Shown: positions 21,459-29,710 of the stretch, one piece after another
Numbering within the stretch: the stretch's first letter is position 1
Layout: every line of letters starts with the position of its first letter
NCBI RefSeq assembly: GCF_000278275.1
Contig: NZ_JH725147.1
Location: 1,805,063-1,869,062 of the forward strand
Reading direction: 5' to 3'
Source: Bartonella tamiae Th239
Lineage (GTDB): Bacteria > Pseudomonadota > Alphaproteobacteria > Rhizobiales > Rhizobiaceae
Length of the DNA stretch: 64,000 bases
Translations under genes and position numbers: made by a program
Notes under the pieces: model-generated
Databases searched by the model: none
Seen by the model: the letters and a program-made list of their open reading frames with translations, nothing else
Told to the model about the DNA's origin: nothing

Positions 21459-22226
21459 TTAAGTCAGTGTTTTTAATGTGCCAAGCAAACGGTGTAGTGT
21501 TTCAATTGTTGAAACATCCGCCACACCATCTATTCTTTGAGGTCGGAAATGACGCTGAAAAGCTTGCGTAACAAGTCGCGTACGCTCATCAAATATACCA
21601 CTAATCTCTATACCATATCCATAAAGGGCAAGCATGGATTGATAAGCTTCAACCGGCCGTCCACTTTCACCAATTGTCATAAAACGTCCACCTGAAATGG
21701 GTACTGGCGTAACAAAATGACCAATATCATGACGATAAAGCAAATCCCAAGGAAATTTTTCTCCCGGGTCTTCTTTTCTTGCGGGAGCAATATCAGAATG
21801 CGCTAAAACATAGCGCGATAATAGACTATATCGATCTATAATGGATCGACAAAGCTTTATCACCGCTTCTATTTGTTTTTTTGGAAAATCAGGCTGATCA
21901 GACAAAGGTCCTTCATTGACAATTTCAATACCGATTGAGGCAGAATTGACATCATGAATACCATTCCAAAAACTTTCACCAGCATGCCATGCCCGATCTT
22001 TTTCTCTCACCATTTGCACGATGGTTCCCTCTTCCCGCACAACATAATGAGCAGAAACTTTTGATTGCGCACTCTCAAGACGCTTTTCAGCTTCATCTGC
22101 TGTTTTCATACCCGTATAATGCAAGATTAACATTTGAGGGCATAGACCGCCTTTACGCGCTTCAAAATTAGGCGACGGTCGTATCAATGCACCTTCATAA
22201 TCGGCCATAAATGATTTTACACACAT
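21459..22226 (-). CDS. N-acetylmuramoyl-L-alanine amidase, AmpD-like
   Basis: Zinc amidase (Amidase_2) that cuts the bond between MurNAc and L-Ala. Zinc ligands are the His of LILHYTG (about 36) and the His of VLAHSDIAPARKEDPGEKFPW (about 143), with the following Asp/Lys region completing the site. GIEIVNEG is the family core motif. The C-terminal 70 residues (VEAYQSMLALYGYG...IDGVADVSTIETLHRLL) look like a peptidoglycan-binding domain. No signal peptide is seen, suggesting cytoplasmic recycling of anhydro-muropeptides. The first ATG overlaps djlA by 10 bp; an alternative start at 22208 removes the overlap. Confidence 0.9.
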   Translation of the reverse strand: MCVKSFMADYEGALIRPSPNFEARKGGLCPQMLILHYTGMKTADEAEKRLESAQSKVSAHYVVREEGTIVQMVREKDRAWHAGESFWNGIHDVNSASIGIEIVNEGPLSDQPDFPKKQIEAVIKLCRSIIDRYSLLSRYVLAHSDIAPARKEDPGEKFPWDLLYRHDIGHFVTPVPISGGRFMTIGESGRPVEAYQSMLALYGYGIEISGIFDERTRLVTQAFQRHFRPQRIDGVADVSTIETLHRLLGTLKTLT

Positions 22227-22942
22227 GCTAAGGCGTATCTCTCACGTATAATAGACCAAGCTTGATTGATTTCGGCCAAACGTTCATTCGCAATTGCCAT
22301 AAATTCTTTTGGCAAACCACGTGCTAAAACTCGATCAGGATGATGCTCTCGCACCAAATCACGATAACGCCTGCGCGCGTCTTCAAAAGAAACATCTTTT
22401 GACAAACCTAAAATACGCCAAGGATCTTTCGCACCCATTTTTGTATGACGAGATAAAATCGCTTCAAATCTTACTTTCGAAAAATTAAATATTTCTGCCA
22501 CTTTGTGCAAAAAATTAAGCTCGTCTTCATCAATTTCACCATCAGCTTTAGCAATGTGAAACAGTCCTTCCAACACATCTTCTAAAAGTTGACCACAACA
22601 ATGCGCATCTTGGCATAAATGATAAAGCCGTTTGGCATAAAAATCGAAACCAGCAACATCTTGCATAGCAAGATTGTAAAGCCGCTCAACATTTTTGGCT
22701 TCATGCAAAGGAACGTCAAAAATTTCATAAAACGCCTTTACCTCCGCATCACTGACCATCCCATCTGCTTTTGCCATTTTTGCAGAAAGGGCAATCATCG
22801 ACACCGAAAAAGCAACATGGCGACGTGTTTGCAAATCACCTTCAAAAAGTGTGCGAACACGTTCTAAAATAGCGCTAAAAACATCGCTTGTTGTATGGTT
22901 TATTAAGTCACCAAGGCGTGTCCATAATGTTGGCATAAGCAA
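22217..22942 (-). CDS. DjlA-like co-chaperone (TerB domain plus J domain)
   Basis: The N-terminal two thirds form an all-helical TerB/DjlA-type domain with acidic metal-binding-like loops (KADGMVSDAEV, about 55-65, and KADGEIDEDEL, about 130-140). The C-terminal 65 residues are a J domain with the HPD motif (VREHHPDRVLA) that stimulates DnaK. Unlike enterobacterial DjlA there is no N-terminal membrane anchor, and the length is 241 residues. The tail overlaps the start of the amidase by 10 bp, so the two are probably cotranscribed. Confidence 0.87.
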   Translation of the reverse strand: MLMPTLWTRLGDLINHTTSDVFSAILERVRTLFEGDLQTRRHVAFSVSMIALSAKMAKADGMVSDAEVKAFYEIFDVPLHEAKNVERLYNLAMQDVAGFDFYAKRLYHLCQDAHCCGQLLEDVLEGLFHIAKADGEIDEDELNFLHKVAEIFNFSKVRFEAILSRHTKMGAKDPWRILGLSKDVSFEDARRRYRDLVREHHPDRVLARGLPKEFMAIANERLAEINQAWSIIRERYALACV

Positions 22943-23099
22943 TTTCCAAATTTAAAAAGAACGCATCTTAACGTTTAATCTTGTTTGTGTTCTCTTAAGG
23001 TCAAAGACGTCAATCGTCTTATTATTCAGTAAGAAGGGTTTGTATCACGAATGAGTGCATCCATTATCGCCAATGAATATCAATGAAAAAAGATTCACA

Positions 23100-23459
23100 T
23101 TATTTCGTATTGTTAAAAGACAAAGGACGATTCATTGACTCTTGCGCTGTTTTAGCCGCACGTTCGCCAAATTCTTCTGCCTGTTCTTGACTTTGCCCGC
23201 TTTTCAAAGCAGCTTCAATAGCATCGGCGCGTGCCTGACGAATAGCTTCCTGTTTTTGTTCAACTGTCATATTAAAAGGTGTACGCATCTCTTCTGGTAT
23301 AGACGTTTGTGAGTATTGAGAATTTGAAGCCCCCCAAAAAAAATGGAACGCCCATTTTCCGCCAAAAAACACCAATAGCAGAACAATCAGAAGACCAATA
23401 ATGCGACTCCAACGAAGTTTTCTCATATTTTTTTTCCAATTATAATTTTCATATGCCAT
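23100..23459 (-). CDS. Single-pass membrane protein, unknown function
   Basis: A 119-residue protein with a basic N-terminus (NWKKNMRKLRWSR), one hydrophobic helix (about 20-42) and a soluble, mostly helical, Gln/Glu/Ala-rich periplasmic part (about 65-105) including KQEAIRQARADAIEAALKSGQ. No catalytic motif is visible and I do not recognise a named family. It is divergent from the GH25 gene that begins 68 bp away. Confidence 0.7.
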   Translation of the reverse strand: MAYENYNWKKNMRKLRWSRIIGLLIVLLLVFFGGKWAFHFFWGASNSQYSQTSIPEEMRTPFNMTVEQKQEAIRQARADAIEAALKSGQSQEQAEEFGERAAKTAQESMNRPLSFNNTK

Positions 23460-23527
23460 TCTTTTACTTTTTTAAGCGATGGTCAATCTATGATAAAAGT
23501 GGCCAATGATCAAAGTGGGAGTTAAAA

Positions 23528-24370
23528 TTGTTATTTCAAAATAGTGCACCAAAGTGGTTACGTCAAACCTTTATTCCGGTGATTTTGGGTTGTTTTCTTT
23601 CTGGCTGCGCATCATCATCTTATGATATTGCTGATCTCATACAAGAGCCTAAAAAAGTTAGTTCAAGCCTTGCGCTTGTCACAGTCAATGCTCCACGTTT
23701 CAATGATCGCAAACCTCATGAATGGGGCAATAAAAATCCATGGCAGTATCCCGTACACGGGACGGATGTTTCAAAATATCAAGGCGCTATTGATTGGGCA
23801 AGTGTCGCCAAAAGCGGGATTTCATTTGCTTTTATCAAAGCGACTGAAGGCGGTGACAGAGTTGATGAATATTTTGTCCGTAATTGGAATGGCACAAAAC
23901 AAGTTGGTCTGCCGCGTGGTGCTTATCATTTTTATTACTATTGCCGCAGCGCCCAAGATCAAGCAAAATGGTTTATTAAAAATGTCCCAAAAGATAATAG
24001 TGCCCTTCCACCTGTTTTAGATATGGAATGGAACCATCTTTCTCCCACGTGCAAAATACGACCACCTGCTGCAACAATACGCAGCGAAATGCGTGTCTTC
24101 TTGAGTATGATTGAAAAACATTATGGGAAAAAACCCATTATTTATACAACAGTTGATTTTTTTGATCGTAACGATCTCGATCAAATCAAAGGATATAATT
24201 TTTGGCTTCGCTCTGTTGCAGGACATCCTGAGGAAAAATATGGCCCACATCCATGGACATTTTGGCAATATACAGGCACTGGCACCATTCCTGGTATTAC
24301 AGGCGATGTTGATATTAACGTTTTTACTGGCAGTCGAAATGATTGGAAAAAATTTGTCAATAATGGTTAA
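23528..24370 (+). CDS. GH25 lysozyme-like lipoprotein
   Basis: Glycoside hydrolase family 25 (Chalaropsis-type) muramidase, expected to hydrolyse peptidoglycan glycan strands. A lipobox LSGC near residue 26 predicts an outer-membrane or periplasmic lipoprotein. The GH25 motifs GTDVSKYQGAIDW (about 78-90), FIKATEGGD, VLDMEW (the DxE-type catalytic pair region) and FWQYTGTGTIPGI are intact. The reading frame opens with TTG at 23528. GGGAG at 23517-23521, 6 nt upstream, supports that start, and no ATG precedes the signal peptide. The length is 280 residues. Confidence 0.88.
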   Translation: MLFQNSAPKWLRQTFIPVILGCFLSGCASSSYDIADLIQEPKKVSSSLALVTVNAPRFNDRKPHEWGNKNPWQYPVHGTDVSKYQGAIDWASVAKSGISFAFIKATEGGDRVDEYFVRNWNGTKQVGLPRGAYHFYYYCRSAQDQAKWFIKNVPKDNSALPPVLDMEWNHLSPTCKIRPPAATIRSEMRVFLSMIEKHYGKKPIIYTTVDFFDRNDLDQIKGYNFWLRSVAGHPEEKYGPHPWTFWQYTGTGTIPGITGDVDINVFTGSRNDWKKFVNNG

Positions 24371-24430
24371 AACGCAGACAAAGTCGCATTTTATAAACAT
24401 TTCTTATAAGCGATCATAATGATAATTATA

Positions 24431-24470
24431 AAATAAAAAAAACCCGACCGAAGAAAACTTCAGTCGGGTC
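24431..24470 (-). terminator. Rho-independent terminator (metF / candidate sRNA)
   Basis: A 12-bp stem (minus strand ACCCGACTGAAG / CTTCGGTCGGGT with one G-U pair), a TTTT loop and a following run of eight T interrupted by A. It ends the candidate sRNA and would also stop read-through from metF. Confidence 0.9.
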
Positions 24471-24530
24471 CTATCAGAGGGATACCAGTTGCGGGGGGGA
24501 TTATGGTATCCCTTATCGATATGTCTGTCG
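24431..24530 (-). ncRNA. Candidate trans-acting small RNA with a C-rich anti-Shine-Dalgarno loop
   Basis: On the minus strand a perfect 9-bp stem (GGGATACCA / TGGTATCCC, 24479-24487 and 24504-24512) presents a 16-nt loop containing CCCCCCC. It is followed at once by a strong terminator (24441-24470, then T-rich 24431-24440). A short single-stranded segment precedes it. This is the layout of Hfq-dependent alphaproteobacterial sRNAs whose C-rich loops pair with ribosome-binding sites. The 5' end near 24530 is a guess; a TATAAA lies just upstream. It starts about 170 bp past metF, so an independent transcript seems likelier than a plain 3' UTR. Confidence 0.5.
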
Positions 24531-24702
24531 TGTTTATAAAACAAAACAGTAAAATCGATATGATGTTTTTTTGAACTGACTGCAAGAATTTGTTTAAAAA
24601 AAAACGTATCTGAGACAAATTTTATTATAATTTTACCGATAATAAAAAAGAAATATTATATATTGTCTCATTTTGACGCAATTTTTTTTATATCGATAAA
24701 AA

Positions 24703-25620
24703 TCAGTCTGTATGATTCTCATTATATCGTTTATCAGCACGAATACCGATCAAATGACACATTGCATAAACAAGTTCTGCACGATTTAACGTATAAAAAT
24801 GAAAATCCTCAACGCCTTGTTCCACAAGTTCTAACACTTGTTCTGCAGCGACAGCGGCAGAAACAAGCGCATGTGTTTTCGGGTCATTTTCCAATCCGTC
24901 AAATCGTTGTGCTAACCACTCAGGTATATGTGTACCATTTCGTGTACAAAAATTTTTGACTTGCCAAAAATTATGAATAGGCAAAATTCCCGGCAAAATA
25001 GGAATTGAAATCCCCGCTTTGCGAACTTTTTCAATATAGTCTTCATAAAAATGATTGTCGAAAAAACATTGTGTAATGGCTTTTGTTGCGCCCTGATCAA
25101 TTTTTCGTTTTAAAAAATCAATATCAGTTGCAAAATCAGGACTTTCAGGATGTTTTTCTGGATAAGCAGAAACGGTGATTTCAAAATCAGAATCTATCGC
25201 TTTAAGACCTTTCACAAGATCAATTGCATTGGCATATCCACCTGGTGTTGGTTCATATCGTCCACCAATACCATTGCTAGGATCACCTCGTAGAGCAACA
25301 AAATGACGAATACCCATAGCGCGAAATTGTCTTACAACATCATCAACCTCATCACGTGTTGCATCCACACAGGTCAGATGTGCAGCAGCCTTTAAGCGCG
25401 TTTCATTAATAACACGCTCTACCGTGCGGCCTGTACGTTCTCGCGTCGATCCCCCAGCACCATAAGTGACAGACACAAATTCTGGCTCAAGCGGTGCCAA
25501 ACGCTCCACTGTTTCCCATAGTGACAATTCCATATTTTCACTTTTTGGTGGAAAAAATTCAAAAGAAACTTTGAGTTTTTCGCCAATATCTGCTCGGCGA
25601 GAAAGTTTTTTGGGTGCCAT
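24703..25620 (-). CDS. metF: 5,10-methylenetetrahydrofolate reductase MetF
   Basis: FAD-dependent TIM-barrel enzyme that reduces methylene-THF to methyl-THF, the methyl donor for methionine synthesis. The N-terminal motif SFEFFPPKSENME (about 20-32) contains the catalytic glutamate. VTYGAGGSTRERT (about 53-65), HLTCVDATRDEVDD and ALRGDPSNG (about 113-121) are typical. The length of 305 residues is normal. Its start abuts the stop of the upstream ArsR-methyltransferase gene (1-bp overlap), so the two form an operon under the palindromic operator at 26687. Confidence 0.96.
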   Translation of the reverse strand: MAPKKLSRRADIGEKLKVSFEFFPPKSENMELSLWETVERLAPLEPEFVSVTYGAGGSTRERTGRTVERVINETRLKAAAHLTCVDATRDEVDDVVRQFRAMGIRHFVALRGDPSNGIGGRYEPTPGGYANAIDLVKGLKAIDSDFEITVSAYPEKHPESPDFATDIDFLKRKIDQGATKAITQCFFDNHFYEDYIEKVRKAGISIPILPGILPIHNFWQVKNFCTRNGTHIPEWLAQRFDGLENDPKTHALVSAAVAAEQVLELVEQGVEDFHFYTLNRAELVYAMCHLIGIRADKRYNENHTD

Positions 25621-26663
25621 TAGGCTATCTCCATAAAAGGGGGCTTATGCATTGCCATCAACAAACGAGGATCACGCGCTAGCCAAAGTTTCACAGTAAG
25701 CCCCTTTGCATCACCACTTTTTGTTGGTGCAAAACTAATGGTTTTTTCAAGATTTAATCCGCTTTCTTCTAGCCAGTTTTTCATTTGCTGATCGGAAAAG
25801 CCCAACCGCAAATGGGCATGATGTTCACGCAAAAATTCTAAATCATGCGGGGCAAAATCCACCACAATCAAACGTGCGCCTGCACGCATAACACGTGATG
25901 CCTCACGCAGTGCCATTTGAGGATCATCTAAAAAATGAAGTACTTGATAAATAGTGACAAAGTCAAAAGATTCACGTTCAACAGGTAATTGTGAGACATC
26001 CCCAAGACGCACTTGCGCATGTTGGATTGCATGATGATCAAGATTCACACGCGCAACTGACAACATATCACGATTTATGTCCACACCAACTGCACGTGTA
26101 TAAAGTGGTGCAAAAAGTTTTAATAAGGATGCCGTCCCCGTTCCTATATCCAACATCGCTTGAAATGGCGTATTACCAACAATTTCCACCATTGTTTTTT
26201 CAATCGTAGTGTCATCAATATGCAAAAGACGTAAATCGTCCCAATGGGCTGCATTTTTTGAAAAATAGCGCGCAGCATTTTGGCGGCGCTGTTGTTTAAC
26301 TTGTTCAAGCCGCTCTAAATCATGAGTAATGGCCAAATCATTTATGTTTAAACGTTCAGTAACAGAGTTAATTAATCCTTTTCTTAAAACACATTCAGAT
26401 AAAGCAAAATAAGCCCATGCCCCTTCTTGATAACGTTCAATCATTTGCGCTTCATGTAATAAACGCAAATGTCGCGATACACGTGGTTGCGACTGTCCTA
26501 ATATTTGAGTGAGATCTGAAACAGTAAGATTACTATGACGCAAGAGCAATAAAATGCGCAATCGGCTTGGTTCTGCAATCGCTTTTAAAACATCTACCAT
26601 CGCTTCAAGCGCTAAAGAGGCTTCATCACATGTTGTATCATCATGATTCAAGCGATTTTCCAT
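25620..26663 (-). CDS. ArsR-family regulator fused to a SAM-dependent methyltransferase
   Basis: The N-terminal part (about residues 15-95) is an ArsR winged helix (LKAIAEPSRLRILLLLRHSNLTVSDL..., then QSQPRVSRHLRLLHEAQMI). The rest is a class I methyltransferase with motif I MLDIGTGTASLLKLF and a VVDFAPHD segment. Proteins of this build next to metF or metH act in control of the SAM/SAH cycle (SahR-type regulators in Proteobacteria); whether the methyltransferase half is catalytic is unknown. I start at 26663 (MENRLNHDD...), with AAAGG 7 nt upstream, giving 347 residues. Earlier in-frame starts would run through the operator. Confidence 0.88.
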   Translation of the reverse strand: MENRLNHDDTTCDEASLALEAMVDVLKAIAEPSRLRILLLLRHSNLTVSDLTQILGQSQPRVSRHLRLLHEAQMIERYQEGAWAYFALSECVLRKGLINSVTERLNINDLAITHDLERLEQVKQQRRQNAARYFSKNAAHWDDLRLLHIDDTTIEKTMVEIVGNTPFQAMLDIGTGTASLLKLFAPLYTRAVGVDINRDMLSVARVNLDHHAIQHAQVRLGDVSQLPVERESFDFVTIYQVLHFLDDPQMALREASRVMRAGARLIVVDFAPHDLEFLREHHAHLRLGFSDQQMKNWLEESGLNLEKTISFAPTKSGDAKGLTVKLWLARDPRLLMAMHKPPFMEIA

Positions 26664-26686
26664 AAACATTCCTTTAAAATTTAGAT

Positions 26687-26702
26687 ATAAAGATATCTTT
26701 AT
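26687..26702. promoter_or_regulatory. 16-bp palindromic operator of the metF operon
   Basis: ATAAAGATATCTTTAT is a perfect 16-bp palindrome, 24 bp before the start of the ArsR-methyltransferase gene. Its position and symmetry fit the binding site of a dimeric ArsR/SahR-type repressor, so autoregulation sensitive to SAM or SAH is likely. Low complexity (12 of 16 bases A/T in alternating blocks) leaves some chance of coincidence. Confidence 0.65.
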
Positions 26703-26837
26703 GTAATTTACAAAGTCAAGCAAATTATCACTTTTATGAGAAGACATTGTCAGATTTAAAACCCACAATGATTAAAAAGACTGTATTTCGCAATTGAGGA
26801 TTTGACAGAAAACTTTTCTTCTATCACATTTAGAAAA

Positions 26838-27143
26838 ATGACAACAAAACGCCAAACAGCGATCAATAAAGCCTTACGCGATCTCATACCGCAAGTGCCT
26901 TTTGCTGATCGCGAAGAAATTATAAAAGCCGCAAACAAACCGCATCTAAAAGATGTCTCGCCTGCTATTGCTGTTTGGCTTTCTGTCATTGCCTATATTC
27001 GCCATTATTATACGGATTATGACAGATTACGCGATGAAGGTTATGATAAGGATTCAGCACGCTTTTTTGTTTTAGAGACAACAAATGTAAAACTAACACA
27101 ATGGCGTGCGACACGGTTTTTAACAAAAGAAGATGTTTTCTAA
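26838..27143 (+). CDS. DUF2293 family protein
   Basis: A small basic protein of 101 residues with the DUF2293 core: IPQVPFADREEIIKAA (about 17-32), then AVWLSVIAYIRHYYTDYDRL (about 45-64), ending in a DSARFFVLETTNVKLTQWRA segment. The family is widespread in alphaproteobacteria, and its function is unknown. I prefer the ATG at 26838 over an upstream TTG, which has its GAGG too close. It is divergent from the metF operon. Confidence 0.78.
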   Translation: MTTKRQTAINKALRDLIPQVPFADREEIIKAANKPHLKDVSPAIAVWLSVIAYIRHYYTDYDRLRDEGYDKDSARFFVLETTNVKLTQWRATRFLTKEDVF

Positions 27144-27210
27144 ATAAAAATATCAAATCGTATAAAAGACACAGCCAAGAAACGCAAAATCTCGCGAAAC
27201 TTAAAACAAT

Positions 27211-27242
27211 AAAGAGGCAATCATCTATCATTGCCTCTTTTA
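27211..27242. terminator. Bidirectional terminator between converging genes
   Basis: An 11-bp perfect stem (AAAGAGGCAAT / ATTGCCTCTTT, 27211-27221 and 27230-27240) with an 8-nt loop. The stem ends give T-runs in both directions. It lies between the DUF2293 gene and the converging L,D-transpeptidase gene. Confidence 0.82.
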
Positions 27243-27369
27243 TAAGACATCACTCCGTTACATCATCTTTATTTGTTTTAAATCTCAGGCATAAAGCTTT
27301 ATAAACCAGCGGATACTAGCCTTAAAGACAAATATAGTCCTGAACTACGAAAATTTTTCAAAACAAAGA

Positions 27370-28053
27370 TTAACGTACGATGACTTTGCCACCAGGTTTC
27401 ACGCGCTCATAAAGATCGACGACATCAGCATTAAGCATACGAATGCATCCTGCTGAAACGCTTTTTCCTATACTGGAAGGCTGATTTGTACCATGAATGC
27501 GATAATATGTATCAATATTATTTTGGAATAAATAAAGCGCGCGCGCTCCTAATGGATTGTTTGGCCCTCCTGGCACGCCATCAGCAAAACGCTTATATTG
27601 AGCTGGATTACGCTTGATCATATCTTGTGTCGGTGTCCATTTTGGCCATTTACGCTTAAATTGTAAATTGGCAACGCCTTGAAATTCAAGACCAGCCGCA
27701 CCAACACCCACCCCATAGCGAATGGCTTTACCATGACCCGTTATCAAATAAAGGTAGTGATTGCGTGGTTCCACAATGATTGTTCCGGGTGCTTCACGAG
27801 AAGGATAAGAAACCACTTGACGTTGAAATTCATCTGGTATTTTTACGTGAACCGCTGGAATTTTAAACTGCTCGTCCGCACTTTGTTCATAGCGTTCTTC
27901 CAATGGTTTGGTTGTGATTAAAGTAGAAGGGCCACGCGCATATGTTAAATTGCCGCCCTCTCCTTGCGTTGTGGTGGTACAACCTGCAAGGCCTGTGCCT
28001 AAAATACCGAGCAGTGCAAACCACGCAATTTTTTTTCTTAAAAATACGATCAT
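27370..28053 (-). CDS. L,D-transpeptidase lipoprotein (YkuD domain)
   Basis: Periplasmic cysteine transpeptidase that makes 3-3 peptide cross-links or attaches outer-membrane proteins to peptidoglycan. A signal peptide with lipobox LAGC (about residues 21-25) precedes a linker and the YkuD domain. The domain carries IHGTNQPSSIGKSVSAGCIRM, with catalytic His and Cys in the expected HGT...SxGC(I/V)R order. I use the ATG at 28053 with AAAGG upstream; the longer frame begins with TTG and lacks a ribosome site. The length is 227 residues. The acyl anchor is a feature of several alphaproteobacterial members. Confidence 0.91.
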   Translation of the reverse strand: MIVFLRKKIAWFALLGILGTGLAGCTTTTQGEGGNLTYARGPSTLITTKPLEERYEQSADEQFKIPAVHVKIPDEFQRQVVSYPSREAPGTIIVEPRNHYLYLITGHGKAIRYGVGVGAAGLEFQGVANLQFKRKWPKWTPTQDMIKRNPAQYKRFADGVPGGPNNPLGARALYLFQNNIDTYYRIHGTNQPSSIGKSVSAGCIRMLNADVVDLYERVKPGGKVIVR

Positions 28054-28529
28054 TTTTTTTAAAACCTTTATCCACCCCAAAAAACATCTTTCTTTATCTA
28101 AACGTGGTTAAGATAGTGTCAACAAAAATGAACTCAATACACTGAATTATACATCAGATTGATGTTTTTTTGAAAACTAAGTTTCAAAATCACTATCTTG
28201 AGAAAGAAAAACGATATTTAACTTTACAATACAAAATGATCATGTTGTTTTTACGAGGAAAAAATACAAAGAATACTTTATTGATTAAAACCGATTGTTT
28301 TTTTAATAAAAATAAAGTTTTTTAACAATGTGTTTGACGTTGAACACCTATAGAAAAACAAAGCTTTAAATGCTCTTCAACTTCACAAAATAAGTTTTAA
28401 TTTTAGTTTTAAAAATGAAAGTCTTTTACCTCATTTAAAAGAACTATAATCGATTGTACTTATTTGAGCGATAAACATACAAAAATGACGATCAAATGTG
28501 TATTTTATTATGTAAGCCTCTTAAAAGAA
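28054..28529. other. Intergenic region, no gene seen
   Basis: Very AT-rich 476-bp gap between the L,D-transpeptidase and tam genes, both on the minus strand. It contains no frame above noise and no clear terminator for tam. It probably holds the promoter of the L,D-transpeptidase gene. Confidence 0.45.
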
Positions 28530-29294
28530 TTATCGACCTAAAACCATAAATAAACGGGGAAAACGTAAAAGCACGCTACCATCATTATTTCGAGGATATG
28601 CTTTGATTATTTTTTCTTGATAAAGCGCCAAAAATTCTTCGCGTTCTGTATTTTCTAATGGATCAAGAAATGACTTTAGAGCAGCACCTTTCATCCATTC
28701 AACAATAGCTTCTGGCCCACTCATAACGTGATTATAGACACTATGCCAAAGATCAATATGACGTGCATAAGGTGAAAAACTATTATAATAAACCTGCACA
28801 TCTGGCAATTTTTCTCGCGCGGCTTTGCCAATACGATCTTCCCACGGACTTTCTTGAGATACTTCAATCATGGCGCGATGGCTCGGTTCGTCTAAATTAT
28901 CTGGAAGTTGCGCTGCTAAAACGCTACCCTCTTTCATAGATTGCAGCAAACGTACCATTTGATCTCGATGATCTGGTAACCATTGAAAAACAGCATTAGA
29001 AAATACGAGATCAATGCCATGATCTGGTGTCCAGTTTTCAATTTTTTGAACAGAAAAATCTATGTCAGGAAGGTCTTGTTTTGCCCGTTCTATCATATTG
29101 GGTGAACTGTCAAAACCAGAAATAACTGCATACTTCCATCGGTCTTTAAGCACTGTTGTTGAATTGCCCGGCCCACAACCTAGATCAACAATGTTTTGTG
29201 GTTTATCTAAAGGAATAGCTTGAACAAGATCACGCACGGCGCGAGTGCGTTCATCCTTAAATTTTAAATAAAGGTGCGATGACCAATCTTGCAT
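28530..29294 (-). CDS. tam: Trans-aconitate 2-methyltransferase
   Basis: Class I SAM-dependent methyltransferase that esterifies trans-aconitate, a by-product that inhibits the citric acid cycle. The opening QDWSSHLYLKFKDERTRAVRDL is the family signature. Motif I is VDLGCGPGNSTTVL (about 36-49), followed by DSSPNMIERAK and VFSNAVFQWLPDH. The length of 254 residues matches Tam. AGGAGG precedes the ATG at good spacing. It appears monocistronic. Confidence 0.92.
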   Translation of the reverse strand: MQDWSSHLYLKFKDERTRAVRDLVQAIPLDKPQNIVDLGCGPGNSTTVLKDRWKYAVISGFDSSPNMIERAKQDLPDIDFSVQKIENWTPDHGIDLVFSNAVFQWLPDHRDQMVRLLQSMKEGSVLAAQLPDNLDEPSHRAMIEVSQESPWEDRIGKAAREKLPDVQVYYNSFSPYARHIDLWHSVYNHVMSGPEAIVEWMKGAALKSFLDPLENTEREEFLALYQEKIIKAYPRNNDGSVLLRFPRLFMVLGR

Positions 29295-29648
29295 ATTTTC
29301 CTCCTTTTAAAACACTTGTGAAAAAAAGAATATCAATAAAACATATTGTCATACCTTCTTTTTAAGCATCATAAATTTCAATCATAGTCATGTTCAATCG
29401 TAGTCAATTGCTTAAATTTCTTTTAGACATTCCGTAAGCTTAAAATGTATCATAAATAATTCAAAGCACCATTCAACACTTGCGTGAATGTTTTAAAATC
29501 ACTCCAATAAATCTTTTTGCGTGCGACAATAAAAAAATCATTTTATGGTGTTTGAACATCACCTTTATGATTGTAAATATTATCATATCTATAAAGAACA
29601 AAAAGAAAATAATTATATAGATTCAAATCTAAAGATAAAACGTATTCT
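29295..29648. other. Intergenic region, no gene seen
   Basis: AT-rich stretch between tam and the ettA terminator. It should contain the tam promoter. No reading frame, RNA gene or repeat of note was seen. Confidence 0.45.
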
Positions 29649-29684
29649 TAAAAAAATACGCCTTCATTAAAAGAAGACGTATTT
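29649..29684 (-). terminator. Rho-independent terminator after ettA
   Basis: A 12-bp stem (29654-29665 with 29673-29684, one G-U pair on the minus strand), a 7-nt loop and a following run of seven T on the minus strand. It lies 27 bp past the ettA stop. Confidence 0.82.
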
Positions 29685-29710
29685 AAAGTTCAGTTTTTAT
29701 GATAATTTTT

